From contig NZ_QICS01000004.1 in assembly GCF_003201285.1 (NCBI RefSeq), positions 218,032 through 282,031 on the forward strand: DNA of 64,000 nucleotides. The letters are read 5' to 3'. This document shows, in pieces, positions 46,746 to 55,638 of this stretch. The DNA is from Lachnotalea glycerini. GTDB taxonomy: Bacteria; Bacillota; Clostridia; Lachnospirales; Lachnospiraceae. Numbering within the stretch: position 1 is the stretch's first letter; every line of letters begins with the position of its first letter. A model generated the notes under the pieces. The model ran no database searches. It was not told the DNA's origin and worked only from the letters and a program-made list of their open reading frames with translations. The translations under genes and the position numbers were made by a program.

Positions 46746-48356
46746 ATGAAAAAGAAAGCAAGACGTGCACTCACACTCGCTCTATCATGTATTACTGCTT
46801 TTATGCTGGCAGCCTGTGGAAGTTCAAATTCAAATGAGGTAACCGCCAATGTATCTGGAAACAGCACAAATGGAACAGGTACATTCACAATGAAAAGTGA
46901 CAGTCCATATGCAGAAAAAGGATATGATTTATCTCAACAAAAAACGATTGTCATGTATGTGTTGGGGGATGAACCAACAGATATGCAAAAGGTACTGGAT
47001 AAGGCAAATGAAGATTATTTTGAACCTAATTTAAATACAACCGTGGAAATTAAATTCTTGAACTGGAGTGATTACACTACAAAGTATTTACTTTTGCTTT
47101 CAGGAGGAGAGCAGGTTGACCTCATCTACACCGCAGCTTGGTGTTATTATAATGAAGAGGCGTCAAAAGGAGCATTTTTAGAGTTGACAGAGGACTTCTT
47201 GAAAGAAAATATGCCTTATACTTACGAGGAGCAGCCCAAAGAAAGCTGGGATCAAATTTCAATTGATGGAAAAATCTATGCCGTACCAAAGGCTAAGGCT
47301 ACCTTTACCGCGTATAATATGGCAATCGTACGTCAGGATTTAATTGACCAATACTCTCTTACAGTACCAGACAGTTGGGAGAATTATCAGAAATACTTAG
47401 AAGAACTGGCAGCGATAAAATCAGAGACAGGCGTTACGCCTTTAAATACGAATGCAAACCGTGAGCAATTACTTACTACGTTTTTACAGACCAAGGGGAT
47501 TCAAAATGTGGCAGAAGGATATGACTGGATGTATTATCATAACGGCAAAGAAGATGCACCAAAAGCCGATGATATCTTTTATTTCTATGGCTCTGATTTA
47601 AACTTGGAATATGCAATGAAAATGGCTGAGCTTGCAAAAAAAGGAATTTGGTCAGCAGATGCAATCAATGATACAACAGATGCACAGGCCTATTTTGAAA
47701 ATGGAACCTCCGGTTCATTTCTTTGGAACACTACAGTTTTTCAGGCTGGGAAAAATCTTGAGTCAGCAGATATCGGAACTTATGCAGTTTACGATTTAAC
47801 ACCAAATGCACCGAGAAGCCGTGCCAGCTACGCAACAGATGCAATTGCTATTACGACAAAATCAGAGGATCAGCAAAGAGCGGCGCTGGTATTAGATTAT
47901 ATAAAAAGTGATGTCTCCCTGAACAGACTTTTGCTTGGAGGAATCGAGGGAACACATTATAAATTAACAGAGGAAGGGACACGAGAGGTTTTAGATGAAG
48001 CCAAAAATTACAGTTGGAATAACTGGGCGTGGGCTCTCAACCGTCAGGATGAACCGGATGAAGATGGACTAGATGAAAGACAAATTGCAATCTCTAAAAT
48101 TATTGATGCAAATGAATATCATCCGCAGATTGCAGGATTTACTTTTGATCCGAAGAATGTAGAAATAGAATATACTGTAATTAAATCAATTATAGATGAA
48201 TACAAGCAAAGCTTTGCACTTGGAATTTATGGAGATAATACTGAAACAGAATTTACAAGTTTTCAAAAAAAATTAAGTGATGCAGGGATTGATAAGGTTA
48301 CGGAGGAATTAAAAACTCAATATAATTCCTATCTGCAGCGTAATGGGTTGCAATAA
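46746..48356 (+). CDS. oligosaccharide ABC substrate-binding lipoprotein (LplA/YtcQ-like)
   Basis: 536 residues. The lipobox is MLAACGSS (Cys about 22), followed by a Ser/Asn-rich linker and an extracellular solute-binding fold with IVMYVLGDEPTDMQKVLDK, typical of the YtcQ/LplA group (DUF3502-containing members). The C-terminal 150 residues, including YSWNNWAWALNRQDEPDE, match the DUF3502-like region of that group. The likely ligand is galacto-oligosaccharide from the galactanase. Start ATG 46746 follows TAGGAGG. The LacI gene lies 107 bases downstream. Confidence 0.85.
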   Translation: MKKKARRALTLALSCITAFMLAACGSSNSNEVTANVSGNSTNGTGTFTMKSDSPYAEKGYDLSQQKTIVMYVLGDEPTDMQKVLDKANEDYFEPNLNTTVEIKFLNWSDYTTKYLLLLSGGEQVDLIYTAAWCYYNEEASKGAFLELTEDFLKENMPYTYEEQPKESWDQISIDGKIYAVPKAKATFTAYNMAIVRQDLIDQYSLTVPDSWENYQKYLEELAAIKSETGVTPLNTNANREQLLTTFLQTKGIQNVAEGYDWMYYHNGKEDAPKADDIFYFYGSDLNLEYAMKMAELAKKGIWSADAINDTTDAQAYFENGTSGSFLWNTTVFQAGKNLESADIGTYAVYDLTPNAPRSRASYATDAIAITTKSEDQQRAALVLDYIKSDVSLNRLLLGGIEGTHYKLTEEGTREVLDEAKNYSWNNWAWALNRQDEPDEDGLDERQIAISKIIDANEYHPQIAGFTFDPKNVEIEYTVIKSIIDEYKQSFALGIYGDNTETEFTSFQKKLSDAGIDKVTEELKTQYNSYLQRNGLQ

Positions 48357-48463
48357 ACAAAAGGGTATTCAAAATTCTCTTTCTTCTAAAGAAGAAATTA
48401 GGTATAATTATCAATAAAGTTTAACAGTACGATTGGCATTCATGAATTGATCAGGAGGTAGGT

Positions 48464-49480
48464 ATGAAATTCCAGTATGGGCAAGAGAATGGACATGAGC
48501 GAATTACAATACAAGAAATAGCAGAGAAGCTGAAATTATCTTCAACGACTGTGTCGAGAGCGATTTCTGGTAAAGGCAGGGTTAGCTTAGAAACACAGAA
48601 TAAGGTATTTGACTTTTTGGAGACGAATCATTACATACCAAATATTAATGAAAAGTCAGATAAAAAGTCGAAGAATATCTGTGTACTTTTGCCAGGGGAA
48701 GAAGGACATGCGCAACTGCCTTATTTTCAAGAGATTTTGTTAAGTATTTATGACTGTTTTTCAGCGTTTGATTATGGGGTATTACTGGCCAAGACAACTG
48801 CTTCGGATATACAAGCATTAAAAGCGTTGGTAGAGCAGCATAAAATAGACGGAGTGGTATTTTCCAGAACAATAAAAGGAGATTCGGCAATACGCTATTT
48901 AAAAAACCAAAAGATTCCTTTTGTGGTCATTGGAAGCTGGCCGGAAAAAGAGGTAATTCAGGTTGATTTTGACCAAGAGGGCGGCTGCAAAGATTTGGCT
49001 TTTGTATTGCTTCGAATGAATATTAAGAGAATTGCATGTATTTGTGGTGACGAAGGGCATATTGTAACCCAGAGCCGATTAAAAGGCATACGAGATGCCT
49101 ACCGTGAGGCGGGAGTTATCATGGAGGAGGATTTACTTTATACCGGAGCAGTCTATCCATCGATCGTGGAAAAAAATGTGATGGAGATTCTGCAAAAAAA
49201 AGCGGAATGCATACTTTGCCTTGATGATAATATCTGTATGGAGGTGTTAAATGCGCTTCATAAGAATCAGATCAAGATTCCTAAAGAGATCAAGGTTGCT
49301 TCTTGCTATGGAAGCAAGCTGTTGGCAAGTTGTTATCCTGCTGTCACCTGTCTGGAATTTGATGTAAAAGAAATAGGTGGTGTCGCTTCTAAGAAGCTTT
49401 TAGATGCCATAAACAAAAATGCAGATTACAATAAATTAATCCTTGGCTATCATGTTTTAATCAAAGATTCTACGATGTAG
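48464..49480 (+). CDS. LacI-family regulator of the galactan operon
   Basis: 338 residues. The DNA-binding head begins at about residue 15 (ITIQEIAEKLKLSSTTVSRAI, core LSSTTVSRAISGKGRV), so it has a short N-terminal extension. The sensor domain has VVFSRTIKGD, VDFDQEGGCKDLAFVLLR and ILCLDDNICMEVL. It sits within the operon rather than at its head, 31 bases before GH42. A possible -10 TATAAT (48403) lies upstream, so it may have its own weak promoter. The GCGCAAT repeats before the galactanase gene are its probable operators. Confidence 0.88.
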   Translation: MKFQYGQENGHERITIQEIAEKLKLSSTTVSRAISGKGRVSLETQNKVFDFLETNHYIPNINEKSDKKSKNICVLLPGEEGHAQLPYFQEILLSIYDCFSAFDYGVLLAKTTASDIQALKALVEQHKIDGVVFSRTIKGDSAIRYLKNQKIPFVVIGSWPEKEVIQVDFDQEGGCKDLAFVLLRMNIKRIACICGDEGHIVTQSRLKGIRDAYREAGVIMEEDLLYTGAVYPSIVEKNVMEILQKKAECILCLDDNICMEVLNALHKNQIKIPKEIKVASCYGSKLLASCYPAVTCLEFDVKEIGGVASKKLLDAINKNADYNKLILGYHVLIKDSTM

Positions 49481-49511
49481 TCAAGGAAGTTGTGAAAAAC
49501 GGAGAAATAAG

Positions 49512-51548
49512 ATGGAGAAAAATAGGGAAATCAGACTTGAAAAAATATTGCATGGAGGTGATTATAATCCAGAGCAATGGCTGGATTCTCCGGAAATTCT
49601 GGAACGAGATTTGGAGCTTTTTTTAAAGGCAGACATCAATGTAGTTACAGTGGGAATGTTCTCATGGAGCTTGCTAGAACCAGAAGAGGGGAAATATCAA
49701 ATTGACTGGCTGTTACATATCATTGATCGGATGTATCAAAATGAAATTTATACAATACTTGGCACACCTTCTGGAGCAAGACCACAATGGCTTGCCAAGT
49801 GCTATCCAGAGGTGCTTCGAGTAAATGAGAAAAGGGAAAGAAATCTTTTTGGAGGACGTCATAATCATTGTTATACTTCTCCTGCTTATCGCCAAAAGGT
49901 AAGAGAAATAAATTTTTTTCTGGCAAAAGAATTGGGAAATCACCCCGGTGTTTTGCTTTTTCATCTTTCAAATGAATATGGCGGAGATTGCCATTGTCCG
50001 CTGTGTCAAGAAAAATTTCGAAGCTGGTTGAAAAAACGATATGGTACAATAGAGGAACTAAACCGCAGATGGAATACCACTTTCTGGAGTCATACCTACC
50101 AATGCTTTGAGCAGATAGAAAGCCCCTCTTCAATCGGGGAAATGCATCTTCATGCTTTAAATTTGGATTGGAAAAGATTTGTTACAGCACAAACAGTGGA
50201 TTTTGCACTACAGGAGAAGAAAGCAATTCGTGACGCAGGCTGCCAAAAACCGTTTACTACTAATTTTATGGGAGATTATGATGGACTAAATTATAGAAAA
50301 TTCAAAGAGGTAATTGACATTGCATCTTGGGACAGCTATCCGCAGTGGCATAGCAAGCCAGAGCCTCAAACAGCATTAGAAACTGCATTTATGCATGATT
50401 TTATGCGTACGCTTCTCAAAAAGCCATTTTTATTAATGGAATCGTCACCCTCTTCTACAAACTGGCAAGAAGTCAGCAAATTGAGAAAGCCCGGAATGCT
50501 TCATGCTGCTTCATTACAGGCTATAGCACATGGCTCTGACAGTGTACTGTATTTTCAAATGAGGCAAAGTCAAGGAGCTTCTGAAAAATTTCACGGAGCA
50601 GTAATTGACCATTACGCAGGAGAAGACACCAGAGTTTATCGTGAGGTTTGTCAAGTGGGAGAAACACTTGCGGGTCTGTCTGAACTTGCGGGAACCATAC
50701 AAAAACCAAAGGCTGCAATTTTATATGATACAGAAAACAGATGGGCGCTCATGGACGCACAAGGACCAAGAAATGTTGGCTTGCCATATAATGAAACAGC
50801 ACAAAAGCTTTATGGTGGACTTAGAAGACTGGGAATAGACTTGGATGTCATTGATATGGAAGATTCGTTAGAGGATTATCGTATTGTTTTGATTCCCATG
50901 CTTTATCTGTTTCGGGCAGGAATTGAAGATAAAATCAAATTCTTTGTAGAAAACGGAGGTATAGCGGTTATGACCTTTTGGTCGGGCATCGTTGATGAAA
51001 CGGATGCCTGCTTCTTGAAAGGCACACCTGGTAATCTGACAGATGTATTTGGACTACGTCAAATGGAAATGGATGGATTATATGACAAAGAAGAAAACAC
51101 AGCACTTCCAATCGAAGGAAATTCGCTTTCCTTTAAAAGGAGCTATACTTGCCAAAAGCTGTGTGAATTGGTGAAAGTGTCTGATGCTAAAGTGCTTATG
51201 ACTTACGAAAAAGATTTCTATAAAGGTTTGCCTGTTTTAACTTGCAATCAATATGGGAAAGGAAAGGCATATTATATTTGTGCGGATATGGAGCAGGCAT
51301 TTTATGATGATTTATTGGAGGCAATACAGAAAGAGGCAAATTTAGAAAAACCTCTTTCTTATATTCCAAAAGGTGTAGAAGTCACCACCAGAGAATCCGA
51401 TGAAGCAATTTATCTAATCATACAAAACTTTAATCCAGATTCGGTAGATATGACTTTGCCGTTACAGGAATATACGATTATTTACGGTGAAAATACCCAG
51501 AAATTGGCTGGATTTGCAACTGTTGTTTTAAAAAAGATGAAGCAATAG
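49512..51548 (+). CDS. GH42 beta-galactosidase
   Basis: 678 residues, no signal peptide. The GH42 barrel (about 1-390) has acid/base Glu155 in FHLSNEYGGDCHC and nucleophile Glu310 in FLLMESSPSSTNWQ. The Cys cluster (Cys120, Cys160, CHCPLC) is the zinc site of thermostable-type GH42. A trimerisation domain (about 395-610) and a small C-terminal beta domain follow. It hydrolyses beta-1,4-galacto-oligosaccharides brought in by the importer, giving galactose. It is the last gene of the operon; a terminator lies about 75 bases downstream. No Leloir-pathway genes are in the window. Confidence 0.92.
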   Translation: MEKNREIRLEKILHGGDYNPEQWLDSPEILERDLELFLKADINVVTVGMFSWSLLEPEEGKYQIDWLLHIIDRMYQNEIYTILGTPSGARPQWLAKCYPEVLRVNEKRERNLFGGRHNHCYTSPAYRQKVREINFFLAKELGNHPGVLLFHLSNEYGGDCHCPLCQEKFRSWLKKRYGTIEELNRRWNTTFWSHTYQCFEQIESPSSIGEMHLHALNLDWKRFVTAQTVDFALQEKKAIRDAGCQKPFTTNFMGDYDGLNYRKFKEVIDIASWDSYPQWHSKPEPQTALETAFMHDFMRTLLKKPFLLMESSPSSTNWQEVSKLRKPGMLHAASLQAIAHGSDSVLYFQMRQSQGASEKFHGAVIDHYAGEDTRVYREVCQVGETLAGLSELAGTIQKPKAAILYDTENRWALMDAQGPRNVGLPYNETAQKLYGGLRRLGIDLDVIDMEDSLEDYRIVLIPMLYLFRAGIEDKIKFFVENGGIAVMTFWSGIVDETDACFLKGTPGNLTDVFGLRQMEMDGLYDKEENTALPIEGNSLSFKRSYTCQKLCELVKVSDAKVLMTYEKDFYKGLPVLTCNQYGKGKAYYICADMEQAFYDDLLEAIQKEANLEKPLSYIPKGVEVTTRESDEAIYLIIQNFNPDSVDMTLPLQEYTIIYGENTQKLAGFATVVLKKMKQ

Positions 51549-51622
51549 ATATCTGACAGCTTCACAGACGGATCAAGAATCTATCTGCAAAGCTGAAAAA
51601 GTAATTCATAAAATAGAATTTT

Positions 51623-51660
51623 AACCCTCCGAACCCATGAAGTTTGGAGGGTTGTTTTAT
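51623..51660 (+). terminator. intrinsic terminator after GH42
   Basis: AACCCTCC (51623-51630) pairs with GGAGGGTT (51646-51653), followed by GTTTTAT. It closes the galactan operon. Confidence 0.85.
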
Positions 51661-51934
51661 ACCTTGATAAATTCTCTTGGGTTTTTGGAATATAAAAAAC
51701 ACTCTGTAAAGAGGTGTAACAAAGTGCAGTACTTTGTTCCTATGCTGACAAATAATGAATACTTTTTGGCAAAAATAGTATATAATTGGTAAAAAAAGTT
51801 GTTTAACAATATAGACTTGACTCGGATTTTGTCGTATTATATTAAGATAAGTATTGGTAAAAATTAACAGTTTATTTGTATTAAGAGATTAACCATTGTT
51901 ACTAATTCATTAAAAAGGAGGAGAGAAGATTAAT
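51661..51934 (+). promoter_or_regulatory. upstream region of the injection-type island
   Basis: About 275 bases without a gene. A possible promoter is TTGACT (51817-51822) with a TATTAA/TATATT box near 51838-51845, spacing uncertain. A second TATAAT lies at 51780-51785. The strong Shine-Dalgarno AAAAAGGAGGAGAG stands before the first island gene. No operator is recognised. Confidence 0.4.
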
Positions 51935-52567
51935 ATGGAGCATGTAGATGAGAAAATTTTAAAACAAAAGCAAATGATGGAGGAATTTGAAAAGCAGAGA
52001 TTTAGCGAGGAGACGATTGAAATAGAGAACCAAAGTTCAATCTTTGACGGTATGGTTGAGATACATAAAATTCCGGTGGGCTTTGCAGAAAGAACGCTCT
52101 TAGACGATAAGATAGCGATCTGGATGCCAGAGGATTTTGAAGAATTCACACAAGAGGAAATCAATGCAGTGTACCTCCTTGGGAACAAGCCGGATGTAGT
52201 GTATGGTAACACATACCTGAACTTCTCCATTGGCTTTCATTTTACTTCCAACGAAGTACCAAATGAATATATGGGAGACTTTAACAAGATAGCAAAAATG
52301 ATTTTGGAAAAATCAGGACCTAAAGTAACGATTTATTCCGAAAAGGTAAAAAAGAAAGGAAACCATATCGTTTCAAGCATGGAACTGGTTTCTCATACGG
52401 TAACGGATGCCATTTATAATGTCATGTTTTACAGCTCCTTAAATGGTAAAGTATTGATTGGATTTATTAACTTTAATTATAAATATTTAAATCGGTATAA
52501 GACAATTGCGAAAGAGATGTTAGAGTCATTCCGATTTATAGAAGATTCTGGGGAGGAGAATGAATAA
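51935..52567 (+). CDS. DcrB/EagR-like (DUF1795-type) protein, candidate effector chaperone
   Basis: 210 residues, no signal peptide. A charged N-terminal helix (1-40, KILKQKQMMEEFEKQR) precedes an alpha/beta domain (60-205) with DDKIAIWMPEDFEEFTQEE, FSIGFHFTSNEVP and a final MLESFRFIE. This is the PsbP/DcrB-type layout. Family knowledge: DUF1795 proteins called EagR chaperone the membrane-helix regions of PAAR/Rhs effectors of type VI secretion. The gene is the first of the island, and its stop overlaps the VgrG start by one base (TAATG). Both large effectors in the island contain hydrophobic helices, so the same chaperone role is a reasonable inference. The family call is by pattern, not by search. 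Confidence 0.65.
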   Translation: MEHVDEKILKQKQMMEEFEKQRFSEETIEIENQSSIFDGMVEIHKIPVGFAERTLLDDKIAIWMPEDFEEFTQEEINAVYLLGNKPDVVYGNTYLNFSIGFHFTSNEVPNEYMGDFNKIAKMILEKSGPKVTIYSEKVKKKGNHIVSSMELVSHTVTDAIYNVMFYSSLNGKVLIGFINFNYKYLNRYKTIAKEMLESFRFIEDSGEENE

Positions 52568-54006
52568 TGAATACAATTTCTTATGCAGATATCACTGTGG
52601 ATGGATTTCCCTTTCAAAAAATTGAACAGCTTCTCATCAGCCATGCACCAAACGATCATGGCTATGCAGAAGTAGTTGGTGAACTAGATTCATCAACGGC
52701 ACAGGATTTTTTAAAGCGAGTGGATGAAAAGATGATGGTGTCTATCACTTCAAAAGCAGAGGGTCAGCCCACAAATCTCTTTTTTGGCTGCGTTCGCAAC
52801 GTTTCCTTGCAACAGGAAACAGAGTACAGCAAGGTGACCTTACAGTTATACTCCATGAGCAGAATACTGGATATGGAGAAAAAGAATAAGACTTATCAAA
52901 ATACGGCGAAAACCTATGGACAAATTATCTCAGCCGATATTTCCGACAAAGGTGATTTACATATGATGGTATCAGATAAGGCAATCGGTGCACTCATCAT
53001 GAAATATAATGAAACGGATTGGCAATTTGCAATGCGCATGGCTGCCAAATTAAATGCCCCTTTGGTTTCCAATTTATCCTCTCCCCGACCACAGATTTAT
53101 ATTGGCTTGCCTCCGGCAAGTAAGACGATTACGGTGAAAAAGACTTCGTATTCTTACGGCAGTGATACCGGAGCTTATGCACAGATGGGTTCGGGTGCAC
53201 TGGCACAGGATTTTGGCAGTGAACAGATTGAGAGCTACGAATACGGATACGTGGGAGATCAGATTACGTTTGGAGAAAAGAGCGGAAGAATAAAGAGCGT
53301 GAAAGCTTGCCTGAAAGACGGAATCTTAACGATGAGCTATGGCTTATTATCAGGAGGTGGCTCGGCTGCCTCAGCCAGTGCAGGAGCCAGTGCCGGTTCA
53401 GGAACAGGAGGATTTGCAGGAATAGCGGCTCCGGTTACTCCCAATGCTCAAGCATCTGGGAAAATGATGCGGGGAAAAGTGATGGCGGTATCAGGGGACA
53501 AGGTACAGGTGCACCTTACGGATGTCGACAGCAGTTATGACGGAGGCGGAAGCTGGTGGTTTCCTTATTCCACAGCATATTCCTCAAGTGATGGAAGCGG
53601 CTGGTACTGTATGCCGGAGATCAAAGATGAGGTTCGGGTATTTTTTCCGTCAGGAAATGAAGGAGATGCCTTTGCAGCCAGCTCGGTCTGCGCGAATCCA
53701 CCGACCAATCCCAAGCATAAAAGCTGGAAGGCACCTGGAGGAAAAGAAATACTTCTTACCGATGAGGGTATGTATATTATAGGAAAGTCTGGAAAGATAT
53801 ATATCAATTTAACCGATGAAAAGGGCATAGAAATTCATTCAGACAAAGACATTAATATATCTTCCGATGCAAATATTAATATCAACTCTTCCTCAGAGGT
53901 GCAAATCGTAGCGAAAAACCAAATTATTATAGGAACCGAAAGCGCTTATCTTGATCTGACTCAAAACTCAGCAACGCTGGCTGCAAGTCAGGTATTGATT
54001 AATTAG
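52567..54006 (+). CDS. VgrG-like spike protein
   Basis: 479 residues. Residues 1-255 resemble the gp27/late-control-D half (phage D-type: FFGCVRNVSLQQETEYSKVTLQ and NETDWQFAMRMAAKLNAPLV). A Gly/Ala/Ser linker (about 262-296) leads to a gp5-type OB fold (about 297-375: MRGKVMAVSGDKVQVHLTDV, then WWFPYSTAYSS and YCMPEIKDEVRVFFPSG). A beta-helix tail (395-479) has repeats such as GIEIHSDKDINIS and INSSSEVQIVAKN. It would trimerise as the puncturing spike of a contractile injection particle. It is co-translated with the DcrB-like gene. No effector domain is attached. Confidence 0.85.
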   Translation: MNTISYADITVDGFPFQKIEQLLISHAPNDHGYAEVVGELDSSTAQDFLKRVDEKMMVSITSKAEGQPTNLFFGCVRNVSLQQETEYSKVTLQLYSMSRILDMEKKNKTYQNTAKTYGQIISADISDKGDLHMMVSDKAIGALIMKYNETDWQFAMRMAAKLNAPLVSNLSSPRPQIYIGLPPASKTITVKKTSYSYGSDTGAYAQMGSGALAQDFGSEQIESYEYGYVGDQITFGEKSGRIKSVKACLKDGILTMSYGLLSGGGSAASASAGASAGSGTGGFAGIAAPVTPNAQASGKMMRGKVMAVSGDKVQVHLTDVDSSYDGGGSWWFPYSTAYSSSDGSGWYCMPEIKDEVRVFFPSGNEGDAFAASSVCANPPTNPKHKSWKAPGGKEILLTDEGMYIIGKSGKIYINLTDEKGIEIHSDKDINISSDANININSSSEVQIVAKNQIIIGTESAYLDLTQNSATLAASQVLIN

Positions 54007-54018
54007 GGGGATAAAATA

Positions 54019-55107
54019 ATGGGAAACAGTTGCATTGAGATGTTTGAGGAAACCTTTTATCCCAAAGCATTTTTAAATCTGACAAATAAGACAATAGAAG
54101 CATTCGAGGAACGGTTGGAAGAGACGATAGAACAATTAAACGATAAAATGAAAAATTACTTTCTGGGGCTTTGTAACCTACAAAAAGAGAGACTAGCGCC
54201 AAAAGTATCAGAGATAAACATTTCCTTTTTGTATACCTCCGGTCTATGTGGAGAGCCTAAGTTTCGCATTGACAGCTATGGAGAAGGCGGAAGGCTTATT
54301 TCGGAAAGTGTTTTCACTGAAGAACTTTCTGCAGACTGGCTTTATGCTTATGTAGAGGAATTTACTCAGGAGCTTTATGAATATACATTAACAGAGAGTA
54401 TCAGACGTTTTGTCAGACCGGCTGAACTAGAGGTACTTAAGCTTCGTGCGGTTAGAAGCCTGCTTTATTACTTTTCCAGCCGGTTTCGTTACATTATCCC
54501 TGATATTTTGGATTACAAACAAATGGCAAAGATAAAGAAAGATGAAAGCTTTGTGATTTCGATGGGTGAGTATATGGATTGGCAGAAAACCACATATGCC
54601 ATTCTTCCAGAAGTAGATCTCTTTAATTGTGAGCAAAATACGGTGTTGTCTTTTCGCAGATTCGCTGCATTTTATTATCAGGACAAGAGATTTAGCGGAC
54701 TGAAAATGAATAGTGCGAGATTCATGGATTGTACGTTCACATGTTCTGTTATAGAAGATTGTGTGATGAACGACTGCGTGTTTTCAAACTGCGTTTTTGA
54801 AAATATGACTATTAAAAATACGAAAATGATAGGATGTCTATTCCTTGATTGTACCATAAAGAACAGCGTTTGGGATGAGGTGGTATTTGATCTGGAAGAA
54901 CCGAAAGAAGATGAGACACAATATTATGAGCCTGCGGAGTTTTATCGCTGTGATTTAAAGGAGAGCCAGTTCAAAGAATGCATTCTGTCATATTGTTCTA
55001 CGAATGAATGTGACATGGAACAAGTAACAATTGATGGTGGACGAACAGAGTATTCCGGTTTTTTGGAGAAGGATGAAATTTTATGGTTGAATGGACAGGG
55101 GGAGTAA
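54019..55107 (+). CDS. pentapeptide-repeat-containing island protein
   Basis: 362 residues, not recognised as a whole. The N-terminal 200 residues are helical and rich in aromatic and charged residues. Residues about 205-345 contain pentapeptide-type repeats (FRRFAAFYYQDKRFSGLKM onward, then CTFTCSVIEDCVMNDCVFSN, shown by cores FMDCTF, CVFSNCVF and MIGCLFLDCTI), with many cysteines. Such quadrilateral helices serve as protein-binding surfaces or DNA mimics. The gene is 12 bases after the VgrG-like gene and 3 bases before the next, so it belongs to the same transcript. An adaptor linking effector to spike is possible, but unproven. Confidence 0.65.
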   Translation: MGNSCIEMFEETFYPKAFLNLTNKTIEAFEERLEETIEQLNDKMKNYFLGLCNLQKERLAPKVSEINISFLYTSGLCGEPKFRIDSYGEGGRLISESVFTEELSADWLYAYVEEFTQELYEYTLTESIRRFVRPAELEVLKLRAVRSLLYYFSSRFRYIIPDILDYKQMAKIKKDESFVISMGEYMDWQKTTYAILPEVDLFNCEQNTVLSFRRFAAFYYQDKRFSGLKMNSARFMDCTFTCSVIEDCVMNDCVFSNCVFENMTIKNTKMIGCLFLDCTIKNSVWDEVVFDLEEPKEDETQYYEPAEFYRCDLKESQFKECILSYCSTNECDMEQVTIDGGRTEYSGFLEKDEILWLNGQGE

Positions 55108-55110
55108 TGC

Positions 55111-55638
55111 ATGGACTATTTTGAATTATTTCAAAGTGAAAAAGTAGAAAATGCTGTGGAGCTAATGGGACTTGACAGCAGCCAGTATCCTTATGCCATG
55201 ACAAAAGGAGATTTTGAAGTACTTGATAAATTAAAAGTTGCCTATTACAGCGGTCGTGAGACGGAGGAAATGTGTGATATTCTAAAGGAACCCACCTGTC
55301 TTATTTCCAATGAAATAAAAAGACTGTTTGAATTATATGACAGAAGTCTGGAATACAAAGGAGTGCAGCTCTTTTCTACGGCAAGTGAGAATACGACAAG
55401 TCCGCTGTACTGGGTGGCAGGATTTCCTATTATTGACTGTCTGCATGAAAGCTCACAAAAATATGGCAATGGAATGTTAAAGGAATTGATTTTAGATAAA
55501 AAGAAGATAAGGGGACTTAATATTTTCCGTGTAGCAGGACTGTTGGAGCACAAAGTGATTGTCACTCTCCCGGTTGCAGAAAGTATACTTAGAAGGAGGC
55601 TTTACGGAATTGGATTACGAAGGGTTAAGGTGGTCTAA
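55111..55638 (+). CDS. small island protein, possibly Imm11/DUF1629-like
   Basis: 175 residues, no signal peptide or membrane segment. The last 60 residues (IIDCLHESSQKYGNGM, then KIRGLNIFRVAGLLEHKVIVTLPVAESI) have the layout of the Imm11/DUF1629 group, in which a predicted ligand-binding beta region ends in a G-lNIFRv-g turn followed by a helix; this is by eye only. It sits between the pentapeptide protein and the PAAR-like effector and its stop touches the effector ATG. It could be an adaptor or an immunity protein. The place before rather than after the effector argues slightly for adaptor. Confidence 0.5.
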   Translation: MDYFELFQSEKVENAVELMGLDSSQYPYAMTKGDFEVLDKLKVAYYSGRETEEMCDILKEPTCLISNEIKRLFELYDRSLEYKGVQLFSTASENTTSPLYWVAGFPIIDCLHESSQKYGNGMLKELILDKKKIRGLNIFRVAGLLEHKVIVTLPVAESILRRRLYGIGLRRVKVV

